A program made the translations under genes and the position numbers. Below, piece by piece: positions 51,608-60,291 of a DNA stretch of 64,000 nucleotides. Source of the stretch: Arthrobacter sp. zg-Y20 (GTDB taxonomy: Bacteria; Actinomycetota; Actinomycetes; Actinomycetales; Micrococcaceae); assembly GCF_030142075.1 (NCBI RefSeq), contig NZ_CP126241.1, positions 806,001 to 870,000 on the forward strand, read 5' to 3'. The notes under the pieces are model-generated. The model saw nothing but the letters and a program-made list of their open reading frames with translations, did no database searches and had not been told where the DNA came from. Within the stretch, counting starts at the first letter, position 1; every line of letters starts with the position of its first letter.

Positions 51608-51620
51608 CATTGTGTACAAC
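51608..51620. promoter_or_regulatory. Second TGT-ACA-type operator before tctC
   Basis: TTGTGTACAAC with TGTGTACA inside, 45-55 bp upstream of the tctC ATG on the opposite side of the divergent gap. Similar to the TGTATACA site near tcuA, so one regulator may control both directions. Confidence 0.45.
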
Positions 51621-51662
51621 GCGCCCCACCCCCTCCGACAACGAAGTAATGGAACGGGAAAC

Positions 51663-52643
51663 ATGAAAAAGACCATTCGCACCGGGCTTTTCGCCCTGGT
51701 CGTAGCCGTGGTCACGGTGCTGGCGTTCGTCAACGCAGCAGCATCCGGCGGCACGGCAACCGCACGCAGCAAACTCACGCTCATCGCTCCGGCCGCCCCC
51801 GGAGGCGGCTGGGACGGGTTTGCCCGCGAGGCGCAGCAGGCGCTCCGCAGCAACGGCGTGGTGAACAATCCGCAGGTAGTCAACGTGCCCGGCGCCGGCG
51901 GCACCATCGGCCTGAGCCAGTTTGTCCAGACCCCGGGGCGCGAAGACGCGCTGCTGGTCACCGGAGGCGTGATGGTGGGGGCCATCGAACTGGCAGACAA
52001 TCCAGAGTCCATGGCCGACGTCGTGCCCATCGCCCGCCTCGCGGACGATTACGCCGTGCTGGTGGTCCCGGCCGACTCCGAAATCCAGACCCTGGCCGAC
52101 TTCCTCGACGCGTGGAAGGCGAACCCGGGCGCCAACTCGATAGGCGGCGGGTCCCTGGGATCCATCGACCACCTGCTCAGCGGACTGCTGGCCCAAAAGA
52201 GCGGCATTGATCCCCGGGACGTGAACTATGTGGCGTACTCCGGCGGCGGCGAAGCCCTGACCTCCCTGCTGTCCCACACCACCGTGGCCGGCATGTCCGG
52301 CTACAACGAGGTGGCGGACCAGATCGAAGCCGGCACCCTCCGGGCACTGGCCATCTCCTCGGAGGAACGGCTCGACGGCGTTGATGTGCCCACCTTCATG
52401 GAGCAGGGAGTGGACGTGTCCATGTCCAACTGGCGCGGCGTCGTCGCAGCCCCCGGCATCTCGGACGAGGCGAAGGCCGAATTCATCGCCATCATCACCG
52501 AAATGCGCGACTCCGAGGAATGGAAGGACACGCTGGAACGCAACAGCTGGACGGACAGCTTTGCCACCGGCGAGGAATTCGAAGCCTTCATCGAAGAAGA
52601 AGTTTCCACGGCACAGTCAATCGTGAAGGAGCTGGGACTATGA
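51663..52643 (+). CDS. tctC: Tripartite tricarboxylate transporter substrate-binding protein TctC
   Basis: A 326-residue periplasmic-type (surface) binding protein of the TTT system. The N-terminus is a signal anchor (KKTIRTGLFALVVAVVTVLA) with no lipobox Cys. Core motifs: LIAPAAPGGGWDGFAREAQQ, VNVPGAGGTIGLSQF, GGGSLGSIDHLLSGLLAQ and MSNWRGVVAAPGI. It binds a polycarboxylate such as citrate or tricarballylate. Divergent from tcuA. Its ATGA stop/start overlaps the tctB gene. Confidence 0.92.
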   Translation: MKKTIRTGLFALVVAVVTVLAFVNAAASGGTATARSKLTLIAPAAPGGGWDGFAREAQQALRSNGVVNNPQVVNVPGAGGTIGLSQFVQTPGREDALLVTGGVMVGAIELADNPESMADVVPIARLADDYAVLVVPADSEIQTLADFLDAWKANPGANSIGGGSLGSIDHLLSGLLAQKSGIDPRDVNYVAYSGGGEALTSLLSHTTVAGMSGYNEVADQIEAGTLRALAISSEERLDGVDVPTFMEQGVDVSMSNWRGVVAAPGISDEAKAEFIAIITEMRDSEEWKDTLERNSWTDSFATGEEFEAFIEEEVSTAQSIVKELGL

Positions 52644-53269
52644 GCCTCGCCCAGGACAAACCGGCACCCGTGCAGCAGTCCACCAACCGGCGCGGGGGCG
52701 CACTGGAAGGCCGCAGCGAACTGATTGTCGTAGCGGTCCTCTACGCCATAGCCGTCTTCCTGGCGGTCGGCACCGCCACCATGAACGTGCAGGGCAGTGC
52801 AACACCCGGGCCGCAGTTCTTCCCCATCCTGGTCTGCGTGGCCCTGTTCGCCGTCGCCACCGCCCTGGCGATCTCGATAATCCGCCGTCCCGTCATCCCC
52901 GACACCCGGATCCACCCCGGCCGCGGCAACTTCTCCGGCGCCATGCTGGACGACCTTTCCGGCGAACACGAATTCGCCGCCGAACACCCCGCAGCAGGGG
53001 AGGGGCAGCGGAACTGGAAAACCTACTCCGACTGGCGCACCGTGGGCCTGGTGGTGGGCGGCGTGGTGGTCTTTACCGCCGCGCTGAACATCCTGGGCTG
53101 GATCCTCAGCGCCGCGTTCCTGTTCTGGGTGATCTGCTACGCCATGGGCAGCAAGCGCCCCGGCTTTGACGTGGGGGTATCCCTGCTCTTCGCCTCTGCC
53201 GTGCAGCTGGCCTTCAGCGCCGGCCTCGGCCTCAACCTGCCCTCCGGCTTCCTGGGAGGGATGCTCTGA
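52640..53269 (+). CDS. tctB: Tripartite tricarboxylate transporter small permease TctB
   Basis: A 209-residue membrane protein with four predicted transmembrane segments, the small subunit of the TTT importer. TM1 is LIVVAVLYAIAVFLAVGTA; TM2 FPILVCVALFAVATALAISI; a cytoplasmic polar loop with DDLSGEHEFAAEHPAAGEG; then VGLVVGGVVVFTAALNILG and the Gly-rich final helix. ATG 52640 overlaps the tctC stop by four bases, and the stop overlaps the tctA ATG by one base (TGATG), so the three genes are translationally coupled. Confidence 0.9.
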   Translation: MSLAQDKPAPVQQSTNRRGGALEGRSELIVVAVLYAIAVFLAVGTATMNVQGSATPGPQFFPILVCVALFAVATALAISIIRRPVIPDTRIHPGRGNFSGAMLDDLSGEHEFAAEHPAAGEGQRNWKTYSDWRTVGLVVGGVVVFTAALNILGWILSAAFLFWVICYAMGSKRPGFDVGVSLLFASAVQLAFSAGLGLNLPSGFLGGML

Positions 53270-54810
53270 TGGATCAGCTCGCACTGCTTTTTGAAGGGTT
53301 CGCCCACGCGCTGACCCCCGTAAACCTGCTCTGGGTGCTTATCGGCGCGGTGCTGGGCACCGCCGTCGGCGTCCTGCCCGGCCTCGGCTCCGCCATGGCG
53401 GTGGCCCTGCTGCTGCCGGTGACCTTCTCACTGGAACCCACCGCGGCGTTCATTATGTTCGCCGGCATCTACTTCGGCGGACTGTTTGGCGATTCCACGG
53501 CAGGCATCCTGCTGAACACGCCGGGCAACTCCTCAGCCATTGCCTCCACCTTCGAGGGCCACCGAATGGCTAAGAACGGACACGCCGCCAAGGCGCTGGC
53601 CACCGCGGCCATCGGCGCCTTCATCGGCGGCCTGATCGCCACCACCCTGGTGGTGTTCTTCGCCCCCACGCTGGTGAAGCTGGCCACCGTGTTCGGGCCG
53701 GCCGAATACTTCGCGCTGGCCGTCTTCGCGTTCCTGGCCATCTCCGCGGTGGTCTCCGAATCCGTGATCCGCGGTGTGGCTGCCCTGGGCATCGGCCTGG
53801 CCCTGGCGCTGGTGGGCATCGACGGCCCCAGCGGCACCGCCCGGTTCACCCTCGGCATGCCGCAGCTGTTTGACGGGATCTCTGTCATTGTCATCACCGT
53901 GGGCCTGCTCGCGCTGGGTGAAGTCTTCCATGTGGCCTCGCGGATCCACCGCGACCCCGTCGCCACCCGGATCGAGTCCGGCGGCAACGCCCGGATCAAC
54001 TTCAAGGACTTCCGCAAGGCACTGCCGTCCTGGCTGCGCGGCACCGCTTTCGGAGCCCCCTTCGGGCTGATCCCGGCCGGCGGCGCCGAAGTCCCCACCT
54101 TCCTGGCGTACGGCACCGAAAAGCAGCTCGCCAAGCGCCGGAAGGACCCGGAGTTCGGCACCACCGGCTCCATCAAGGGGCTGGCCGCACCGGAAGCGGC
54201 ATCCAACGCCACCGCGGGTACCGCGATGGGCGCGCTGCTGGCCCTGGGCCTGCCGACGTCGGCCACCGCCGCCATCATGCTGGCCGCCTTCCAGCAGTAC
54301 GGCATGCAGCCCGGCCCGCTGCTGTTCGAACGCAGCGGAGACCTGGTCTGGGCGCTGCTGGCTTCGCTGTTCATCGGCCTGGTGATGCTGCTGATCATCA
54401 ACCTGCCGTTCGCCAGCGTGTGGGCCAAGCTGCTGAGCATTCCCCGGCACTACCTCTACGCCGGCATCACCGTGTTCTCGGTGCTGGGCGTCTACGCGGT
54501 GAGTTCCTCCCTGATCGACCTGTGGCTGCTCATCGGCATCGGCCTGGTCGGCTTCATGATGCGCCGCTACGGCATTCCGTTGGCACCGTTGCTAATCGCC
54601 GTCATCCTGGGTCCGATGGCGGAAACGGAACTGCGGCGCGCCCTGGCTGTATCCGAGGGGGACCTCGGCATCCTGGTGGGCAGTCCCATCACCGTCACGC
54701 TCTACCTGGTGCTGGTCGCGGCACTGGTAGTCAGTGCCCTGCAGCACCTGCGCCACCGCCGCAATGACCGTCGGGTTCCCGACGCCGAGCCGGAGCACGA
54801 AACGGTGTAG
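53269..54810 (+). CDS. tctA: Tripartite tricarboxylate transporter large permease TctA
   Basis: A 513-residue membrane protein with about 11-12 transmembrane segments. TctA signatures: VLPGLGSAMAVALLLPVTF, GIYFGGLFGDSTAGILLNTPG, PFGLIPAGGAEVPTFLAYG, and AAPEAASNATAGTAMGALL, LGLPTSATAAIMLAAF. It forms the translocation pore with TctB. Together with TctC and the TcuA-like enzyme it makes an uptake-and-oxidation unit for a tricarboxylate. A strong terminator follows 44 bp later. Confidence 0.94.
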   Translation: MDQLALLFEGFAHALTPVNLLWVLIGAVLGTAVGVLPGLGSAMAVALLLPVTFSLEPTAAFIMFAGIYFGGLFGDSTAGILLNTPGNSSAIASTFEGHRMAKNGHAAKALATAAIGAFIGGLIATTLVVFFAPTLVKLATVFGPAEYFALAVFAFLAISAVVSESVIRGVAALGIGLALALVGIDGPSGTARFTLGMPQLFDGISVIVITVGLLALGEVFHVASRIHRDPVATRIESGGNARINFKDFRKALPSWLRGTAFGAPFGLIPAGGAEVPTFLAYGTEKQLAKRRKDPEFGTTGSIKGLAAPEAASNATAGTAMGALLALGLPTSATAAIMLAAFQQYGMQPGPLLFERSGDLVWALLASLFIGLVMLLIINLPFASVWAKLLSIPRHYLYAGITVFSVLGVYAVSSSLIDLWLLIGIGLVGFMMRRYGIPLAPLLIAVILGPMAETELRRALAVSEGDLGILVGSPITVTLYLVLVAALVVSALQHLRHRRNDRRVPDAEPEHETV

Positions 54811-54853
54811 CGCCGGCACGAAAAGACGTCATCCGACCAGCCGGTTTCACCGG

Positions 54854-54891
54854 ACAGGGCCGGCCGCGGAATCCGCCGCGGCCGGCCCTGT
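54854..54891 (+). terminator. Strong hairpin after tctA
   Basis: Perfect 16-bp stem ACAGGGCCGGCCGCGG / CCGCGGCCGGCCCTGT with a 6-nt loop, followed by TGTGT. Separates the tct genes from the deo regulator. Confidence 0.85.
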
Positions 54892-54965
54892 TGTGTGACT
54901 GGCGTCGCAAGATGGAACAATCACCTATGCGACTCATGGGGAGAAGCGACAAGGGGGTCACTTTG

Positions 54966-55919
54966 ATGGACGCACGCGAGAACCAGGCGCTGGACGCGGT
55001 CAAGCTCTACTACGAAGCGGGGCTGTCCCAGAGCGAGGTGGCCGAGCGCCTGGGCCTGTCCAGGCCCACGGTGTCCAAGCTCATCCAGTACGGCAAGGAC
55101 CGCGGATACGTCAGCATCCGCATCCACGACCCGCGGGAAGCGGAGTCCTCCCTCGCCGCAGAGCTGCGCGAGGTGTTCGGGCTCCGGGACGTCCGCCTCG
55201 CCGTCGTGCCCGAAAACGGAACGGACCTGGTGGGCCAGCTCGGGAAGGTGGGCGCCGCCGTGCTGGCCGAAAACGTGAACGACGGCGACACGGTGGGCGT
55301 GACTTGGGGGCAGACCATGTATTCGGTGGCCCGGAACCTCAGCCGGCAGGAGCGCAGCGGCGTGGAAATCATCCAGCTCAAGGGCGGGGTGTCCTACACC
55401 ACCCGGGTGACCAACGACTTTGAAACCATCACGCTCTTCTGCAATGCCTTCGGTGCTTTTGCCCGTACCCTGCCGCTGCCGGTGATTTTCGACAGCGTGG
55501 AGGTCAAACGGCTGGTGGAGGCGGAGAAACACATTCAACGCGTCATCGAAATGGGCCGGGATGCCGACGTCGCCGTCTTCACCGTGGGCGCCATCCGCGC
55601 CGACGCCATGCTGTTCAACCTGGGCTACCTCAGCGAGACCGAGAAGGCCGGCATCGCAGCCCGCGCCGTTGGGGATATCTGCTCCCGGTTTATCGACGAC
55701 GACGGCAACGCCTGCGTGCCGCAACTGGACGAGCGGACGGTCGGGATCACGCTGGGGGACCTGCGCGGAATCCGCACCCGGCTGCTGGTGGCCGGGGGAG
55801 AGGACAAGGTGGCCGCCATCGAGGCCGCGCTGCGGTCCGGCTACGCCACGCACCTGGTGATCGACGCCGCAACGGCAGGGCAGGTGCTGCGCGCCACCCG
55901 GCAGCGGGCGGCTTCCTAG
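54966..55919 (+). CDS. deoR: SorC/DeoR-type sugar-binding transcriptional regulator of the deo operon
   Basis: A 317-residue SorC-family regulator, the type of Bacillus DeoR. The helix-turn-helix is LSQSEVAERLGLSRPTVSKL; the effector domain has VGVTWGQTMYSVARNL, EIIQLKGGVSYTTRV and the DLRGIRTRLLVAGGEDKVAA end, as in deoxyribonucleoside regulators. ATG 54966 gives MDARENQALDAVKLYYEAG; earlier ATGs at 54927 and 54939 are possible. It lies 99 bp before deoC; the intervening gap holds a perfect inverted repeat over a promoter. Probably a repressor released by deoxyribose 5-phosphate. Confidence 0.9.
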   Translation: MDARENQALDAVKLYYEAGLSQSEVAERLGLSRPTVSKLIQYGKDRGYVSIRIHDPREAESSLAAELREVFGLRDVRLAVVPENGTDLVGQLGKVGAAVLAENVNDGDTVGVTWGQTMYSVARNLSRQERSGVEIIQLKGGVSYTTRVTNDFETITLFCNAFGAFARTLPLPVIFDSVEVKRLVEAEKHIQRVIEMGRDADVAVFTVGAIRADAMLFNLGYLSETEKAGIAARAVGDICSRFIDDDGNACVPQLDERTVGITLGDLRGIRTRLLVAGGEDKVAAIEAALRSGYATHLVIDAATAGQVLRATRQRAAS

Positions 55920-55938
55920 CGGACCGTTTCGACAGTCT

Positions 55939-55972
55939 GAACACATGTAAAACAGCAATTTGACATGTGTTC
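55939..55972. promoter_or_regulatory. Deo operator: perfect 10-bp inverted repeat
   Basis: GAACACATGT (55939-55948) and ACATGTGTTC (55963-55972) are exact complements with a 14-bp spacer, just after the deoR gene. The right arm overlaps the -35 box of the deoC promoter, ideal for repression. Confidence 0.7.
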
Positions 55973-55989
55973 CGAGCCACTTCTACAGT
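55960..55989 (+). promoter_or_regulatory. Sigma-70-type promoter of the deoC operon
   Basis: TTGACA, 18 nt, TACAGT. The -35 box is a perfect match and overlaps an operator arm. The deoC start lies 30 bp further on. Confidence 0.7.
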
Positions 55990-56018
55990 GAGTGAACACC
56001 CTCAATGAGGAGGCTCAC

Positions 56019-56675
56019 ATGTCGAAGATTTCGCAGCTCATCGATCACACCCTGCTTGCCCCGACGGCAACCGCAACGCAGATCGAAACCCTTGTCCAGG
56101 AAGCCGTTGAACACGAGTTCAAGACGGTGTGCGTCAACCCGGCATGGGTTGGCCTGGCCAGCCGCGCCGCCCAAGGCACACCGGTAGGCATCTGCACCGT
56201 GGTCGGTTTCCCGCTGGGGGCATCCACCACCGCCGTCAAGGTTTTCGAAACCACCGACGCCATCGCCAACGGCGCGGACGAAGTGGACATGGTCATCAAC
56301 ATCGGCTGGGCACTCGCCGGTGCCTGGGACGACGTCGAAGCGGAGATCCGCGCCGTCGTCGAGGCCGCACGGGGCAAGGCCCTGGTCAAGGTCATCCTGG
56401 AAACCTGCCTGCTCGACGCCGAGCAGACCGAGGAAGCATCCCGCTGCAGCGTTGCCGCGGGTGCAGACTTCGTGAAGACTTCCACCGGCTTCTCCAAGCA
56501 CGGCGCCACCGTGGAAGCGGTCCGCATCATGCGCGAAACGGTTGGCCCGGACCTTGGCGTGAAGGCTTCCGGCGGCGTCCGCACCGCCGAGGACCTGGCC
56601 CGCATGGTGGAGGCTGGCGCCACCCGCATCGGTGCTTCCGCCGGCGCAAGCATCCTCGCAGGCAGCACCATCTGA
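56019..56675 (+). CDS. deoC: Deoxyribose-phosphate aldolase
   Basis: A 218-residue DERA enzyme cleaving 2-deoxyribose 5-phosphate into glyceraldehyde 3-phosphate and acetaldehyde. ATG 56019 with GAGGAGG upstream gives [19 protein letters not shown]. The Schiff-base Lys153 lies in DFVKTSTGF, the second conserved Lys182 in VKASGGVRT, and the Asp of [13 protein letters not shown] is present. It opens the deo operon; its stop overlaps the permease start by one base (TGATG). Deoxyribokinase at the end of the operon would supply its substrate. Confidence 0.97.
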   Translation: MSKISQLIDHTLLAPTATATQIETLVQEAVEHEFKTVCVNPAWVGLASRAAQGTPVGICTVVGFPLGASTTAVKVFETTDAIANGADEVDMVINIGWALAGAWDDVEAEIRAVVEAARGKALVKVILETCLLDAEQTEEASRCSVAAGADFVKTSTGFSKHGATVEAVRIMRETVGPDLGVKASGGVRTAEDLARMVEAGATRIGASAGASILAGSTI

Positions 56676-58030
56676 TGCTCTTCAAGACCTCCGCCGTCCA
56701 GCAGCCGGACGGCTACCTCAGCCGTATCCCGTGGTTCCAGTTCCTGCTCATTTCGCTCTGCTTTCCGATGTGGGGCGCCGCTGCCAGCCTGAACGACATC
56801 CTCATCACGCAGTTCAAGTCCGTGTTCACCCTCTCGGACCTGGCCACCGCGTTTGTCCAGTCGGCGTTCTACGGCGGCTACTTCATCATCGCCATTCCGG
56901 CCTCACGGATCATCCGCCGTTTCACCTACAAGACCGGCATCCTGATCGGCCTGGGCGTTTACATCCTGGGCTGCGCGGCGTTTTTCCCGGCCTCGCACAT
57001 GGCCACCTACAGCATGTTCCTGGTGGCGCTGTTCGCCATTGCCATTGGCCTCAGCTTCCTGGAGACGGCCTGCAACACGTACTCCACCCTGCTTGGTCCC
57101 AAGCCCACCTCCACATGGCGCCTGAACGTCTCCCAGACCTTCACCCCCATCGGCTCCATCCTGGGCATCCTGCTGGGCAAGTACCTGGTCTTCACCGACG
57201 GGGACAAGCTGGAAAGCCAGATGGCCACCATGTCGGCGGACGAGAAGGTTGCCTTCAGCGCGGACATGCTGCAGCGCACCCTGATGCCGTACAAATACAT
57301 CATCATGATCCTCGTGGTCGTGTTCATTGTGGTGGCCCTGACTAAGTTCCCGCACTGCAAGCCGCTGCGCGACAAGACCCATGAAGCAACCGCGCGGATC
57401 GGCGAGACGCTGGCCTACCTGGCCCGGAACAAGGAATTCCTGCGTGGCATCTTCGCCCAGTTCATGTACGTGGGCATGCAGACCGCCGTTTGGTCCTTCA
57501 CCATCCGGCTGGCCCTGAACCTGGACGATTCGCTCAACGAACGCAGCGCGACCAACTACATGTTCTTCGCCTTCATCGCGTTCTTCCTGGGCAAGGTTGT
57601 TGCCAACTTCCTGATTACCCGCTTCGACGTCAATGCGGTCCTGATGGGCTTCGCCGTCCTCGGCAGCCTGGCCCTCGTCTACGTGATCCTGGTTCCGAAC
57701 ATCACCGCCGTCTGGGCCGCCATCCTGGTCTCCGGCCTCTTCGGACCCTGCTGGGCCACCATCTTCGGCCGCACCCTGGACACCATCACGGACAAACGGC
57801 ACACCGAAACCGGCGGCGCCGTGCTGGTCATGGCCATTGTCGGCGGCGCGGTCATCCCCGTCGTCCAGGGCCTGGCCTCGGACCTGGCCGACTCGCTGCA
57901 GATCTCCTTCGTGGTCTCCCTGGTCTGCTTCCTGGTGGTCTTTATGCACTTCCGCCACCTGCGCCGCAGCGAAGCCCGCGCCGGCGTCGCCGGCACCCCG
58001 GAAAGGAATCCCGAGCATGTATCGCATTAA
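56675..58030 (+). CDS. deoP: FucP-like MFS permease, probable deoxyribose transporter
   Basis: A 451-residue MFS protein of the FucP family with about 12 transmembrane segments. It starts at ATG 56675 within TGATG. Family features: FPMWGAAASLNDILITQFKS, FYGGYFIIAIPASRIIRRF, LSFLETACNTYSTLLGP and FGPCWATIFGRTLDTITDK. FucP-type proteins move L-fucose by H+ symport; homologues in the enterobacterial deoQKPX cluster (DeoP) transport 2-deoxy-D-ribose. The gene order deoC-deoP-deoX-deoK supports the same role. Confidence 0.88.
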   Translation: MLFKTSAVQQPDGYLSRIPWFQFLLISLCFPMWGAAASLNDILITQFKSVFTLSDLATAFVQSAFYGGYFIIAIPASRIIRRFTYKTGILIGLGVYILGCAAFFPASHMATYSMFLVALFAIAIGLSFLETACNTYSTLLGPKPTSTWRLNVSQTFTPIGSILGILLGKYLVFTDGDKLESQMATMSADEKVAFSADMLQRTLMPYKYIIMILVVVFIVVALTKFPHCKPLRDKTHEATARIGETLAYLARNKEFLRGIFAQFMYVGMQTAVWSFTIRLALNLDDSLNERSATNYMFFAFIAFFLGKVVANFLITRFDVNAVLMGFAVLGSLALVYVILVPNITAVWAAILVSGLFGPCWATIFGRTLDTITDKRHTETGGAVLVMAIVGGAVIPVVQGLASDLADSLQISFVVSLVCFLVVFMHFRHLRRSEARAGVAGTPERNPEHVSH

Positions 58031-59036
58031 CCTGGACCGGAGTTCCTTCTCCGCCGTCAAGGCAACCCTGGTGGAGTCCGCGGAGTTCACGGTCACCGCG
58101 TTCCGCTATCCCAGCGGCGTCGAATCCGTCACCGTGGCAAACTCCCGCGGCCGGGTCGAGGTCCTGCCGTTCCTGGGCCAGATGGTCTGGGATGCGGAGT
58201 TCGACGGCGTGAGCCTGCGGATGGACTCGCCCTTCCGGCAGCCCTATCCCGCCACGCTCGTCGAGGACACCTACGGCTGCTTCGCCTTCCACTCCGGACT
58301 GCTTGCCGCCGGCTGCCCCGCACCCGAAGACACCCACCCGCTGCACGGGGAGTTCCCATGCGCGGATTTTGACGAAGCGTGGCTGGAAATCACCGGCGAT
58401 TCCGTGGCCGTCTCCGGACGCTACGAATACGTCAAGGGATTCGGGAACCATTACGAGGCCGTTCCCGCTGTCCGGCTGACCGCCGGTTCGGCCATGTTCG
58501 ACATCGACCTGTCCGTGACCAACCTGTCCGCGGCCCGCACCATGCCGCTGCAGTACATGTGCCACATGAACTACGCCTACTCGGACGGGGCCCGCATGAC
58601 GCAGTCCCTGCCCGACGGCGCGTTCCGGCTGCGGGAAACCGTCCCGGCACACGTATTCCCGACGCCGGAATGGACGGTCCTGAATGAGGCCATCCGCACC
58701 GGGAAGGTTCCCGCCGACGTGGTGGACGCTTCACAGGGCTACGACCCGGAAATCGTGTTCCTCGCGGATAACCTGCCCGGAGGGGATGAGCTGGAATTCC
58801 GGCTGGAGCGCACCGACGGCGTCACGTTCTGCACCCGGTTCTCCGGCGCCGAGTTCCCGGTGGCTACCCGCTGGCTGCTGCACAACCCGGACCAGAAAGT
58901 GGCCTCGTTTGTCCTGCCCGGCACCTCGCGGCCAGAAGGCTTCCTGGCAGCCAAGGCCGCAGGGACACTAATTGAACTGGCGCCCGGAGCCACCCGCTCC
59001 TTCCACGTCAGCACCGGCATCAAAGAGAAGGCATAG
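58017..59036 (+). CDS. deoX: DUF4432/aldose-1-epimerase-like protein (DeoX-like)
   Basis: A 339-residue mutarotase-superfamily protein of DUF4432. ATG 58017 (AAAGGA upstream) overlaps the permease gene by 14 bp. Elements: VTVANSRGRVEVLPFLGQMVWDAEFDG, FRQPYPATLVEDTYGCFAFHSG, HPLHGEFPCADFDEAW with the conserved His-Gly-Glu, and QYMCHMNYAYSDGARM with His. In enterobacteria a gene of this type (deoX) accompanies deoxyribose uptake and kinase genes; a sugar-ring epimerisation role is inferred, not shown. Confidence 0.85.
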   Translation: MYRINLDRSSFSAVKATLVESAEFTVTAFRYPSGVESVTVANSRGRVEVLPFLGQMVWDAEFDGVSLRMDSPFRQPYPATLVEDTYGCFAFHSGLLAAGCPAPEDTHPLHGEFPCADFDEAWLEITGDSVAVSGRYEYVKGFGNHYEAVPAVRLTAGSAMFDIDLSVTNLSAARTMPLQYMCHMNYAYSDGARMTQSLPDGAFRLRETVPAHVFPTPEWTVLNEAIRTGKVPADVVDASQGYDPEIVFLADNLPGGDELEFRLERTDGVTFCTRFSGAEFPVATRWLLHNPDQKVASFVLPGTSRPEGFLAAKAAGTLIELAPGATRSFHVSTGIKEKA

Positions 59037-59040
59037 CCCC

Positions 59041-59973
59041 ATGGATATTGCAGTAATCGGTTCCAACATGGTGGACCTGGTGTCCTACCTCAGCCGGATG
59101 CCGGACGAAGGGGAAACCGTTGAGGCCCGGGACTTTGCCATGGGCTGCGGCGGCAAGGGAGCCAACCAGGCGATGGCCGCCGCCCGCATGGGTTCCTCGG
59201 TGCTGATGCTGACCCGGGTGGGCAACGACGCCTTCGCCGAAACCACCCGGCGCAACTTCGAGGCCAACGGGATTGACACCACCTACGTGCTGGACACGGA
59301 CGCCACCAGCGGCGTCGCGCCCATCTTCGTGGATGACAACTCCCGCAACTCGATTGTCATTGCCAAGGGCGCCAACGCCTTCCTGACGGCGGCGGACATT
59401 GAGGACGCCGCCGAGGCCATTGCGCAGTGCAAACTGATGGTGCTGCAGCTGGAAGTGAACCTGGAGACCGTCTACGCCGCCATCGACTTCGGGAACCGGC
59501 ACGGCATCCCCGTGCTGCTCAACCCGGCACCGGCCAGCCCGGACCTGGACTTCGCCCAGGTAGCCCGGTGTGACTACTTCGTGCCGAATGAAACCGAACT
59601 GGCGCTGCTCACCGGCATGCCGGTGCAGACGCTGGAAGAAGTGCAGGCTGCAGCGCAGACCATCCTGGACCGCGGGGTGAAGAACGTTATTGTCACCATG
59701 GGCTCGCGCGGAGTGCTGTGGCTCTCCGCCGCCGGTTCCACCTTGGTGGAAGGCCGCACCGTGGCCGCGTTGGACACCACGGGGGCAGGGGATGCGTTCA
59801 TCGGCTGCTTCAGCCACTGCCTGGTGGAAACGGGAGACGTTCCGGGTTCCCTGTCCACAGCGAATGCCTACGCTGCGGATTCGGTCACCCGCCGCGGGAC
59901 GCAGACTTCCTACGCCACGCGCGAGCAGTTCGAGCAGGGCCTGAAGCAGGGCCGGGCGGACACCGCGGCCTGA
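59041..59973 (+). CDS. deoK: PfkB-family kinase, probable deoxyribokinase
   Basis: A 310-residue ribokinase-family enzyme. ATG 59041. The N-terminal GlyGly motif MGCGGKGANQAMAAARMG is as in ribokinase; the C-terminal PfkB signature ALDTTGAGDAFIGCFSH contains the catalytic base Asp251, with the ATP anion hole GAGD. The position after deoP and deoX and the presence of deoC make 2-deoxyribose the likely substrate, to give 2-deoxyribose 5-phosphate. Ribose remains a possible second substrate. The operon ends with a strong hairpin. Confidence 0.92.
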   Translation: MDIAVIGSNMVDLVSYLSRMPDEGETVEARDFAMGCGGKGANQAMAAARMGSSVLMLTRVGNDAFAETTRRNFEANGIDTTYVLDTDATSGVAPIFVDDNSRNSIVIAKGANAFLTAADIEDAAEAIAQCKLMVLQLEVNLETVYAAIDFGNRHGIPVLLNPAPASPDLDFAQVARCDYFVPNETELALLTGMPVQTLEEVQAAAQTILDRGVKNVIVTMGSRGVLWLSAAGSTLVEGRTVAALDTTGAGDAFIGCFSHCLVETGDVPGSLSTANAYAADSVTRRGTQTSYATREQFEQGLKQGRADTAA

Positions 59974-60024
59974 GCCGACCCAACAGCTTGGCCGCAGCGG
60001 TCCCCCACCGCAGCGGTCCGGAAG

Positions 60025-60078
60025 AGGCTGCTGCGGGCCGGAACCGATCCCCTTCGGTGCCGGCCGCGGCAGCCTTTT
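60025..60078 (+). terminator. Terminator of the deo operon
   Basis: AGGCTGCTGCGGGCCGG pairs with CCGGCCGCGGCAGCCT with one bulge, ending in TTTT, about 52 bp after the deoK stop. Confidence 0.8.
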
Positions 60079-60115
60079 GCGTAGGGGCTAAGAGCCTCAG
60101 GGGCGCCGGACGGTT

Positions 60116-60201
60116 CGAGAAGGCAAAAATTACCGCCGTGGCCCGCGAAAAGGCAAAATTTACCAATTTCCCGCCCAAAACCCGTAAATCTTGCCTTCTC
60201 G
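60116..60201. repeat. Three AGGCAAAATTTACC-type elements
   Basis: CGAGAAGGCAAAAATTACC (60116-60134), CGAAAAGGCAAAATTTACC (60146-60164) and, inverted, CCCGTAAATCTTGCCTTCTCG (60181-60201). A repeated AT-rich core in GC-rich surroundings; likely a dispersed intergenic element or binding sites. Confidence 0.7.
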
Positions 60202-60291
60202 TTTGAGCCCGGGCGGGGCCGCTGCCGCTCACCGCGACAAGCAGCGGCAGGCCGGGGAGCCGCGGCCACCAGTTCCGCCCTGACCGATGCT

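Noticed and set aside
59718-60206. 162-residue frame running through the deoK end into the repeat region
   Set aside because: Out of frame with deoK and crosses the terminator.
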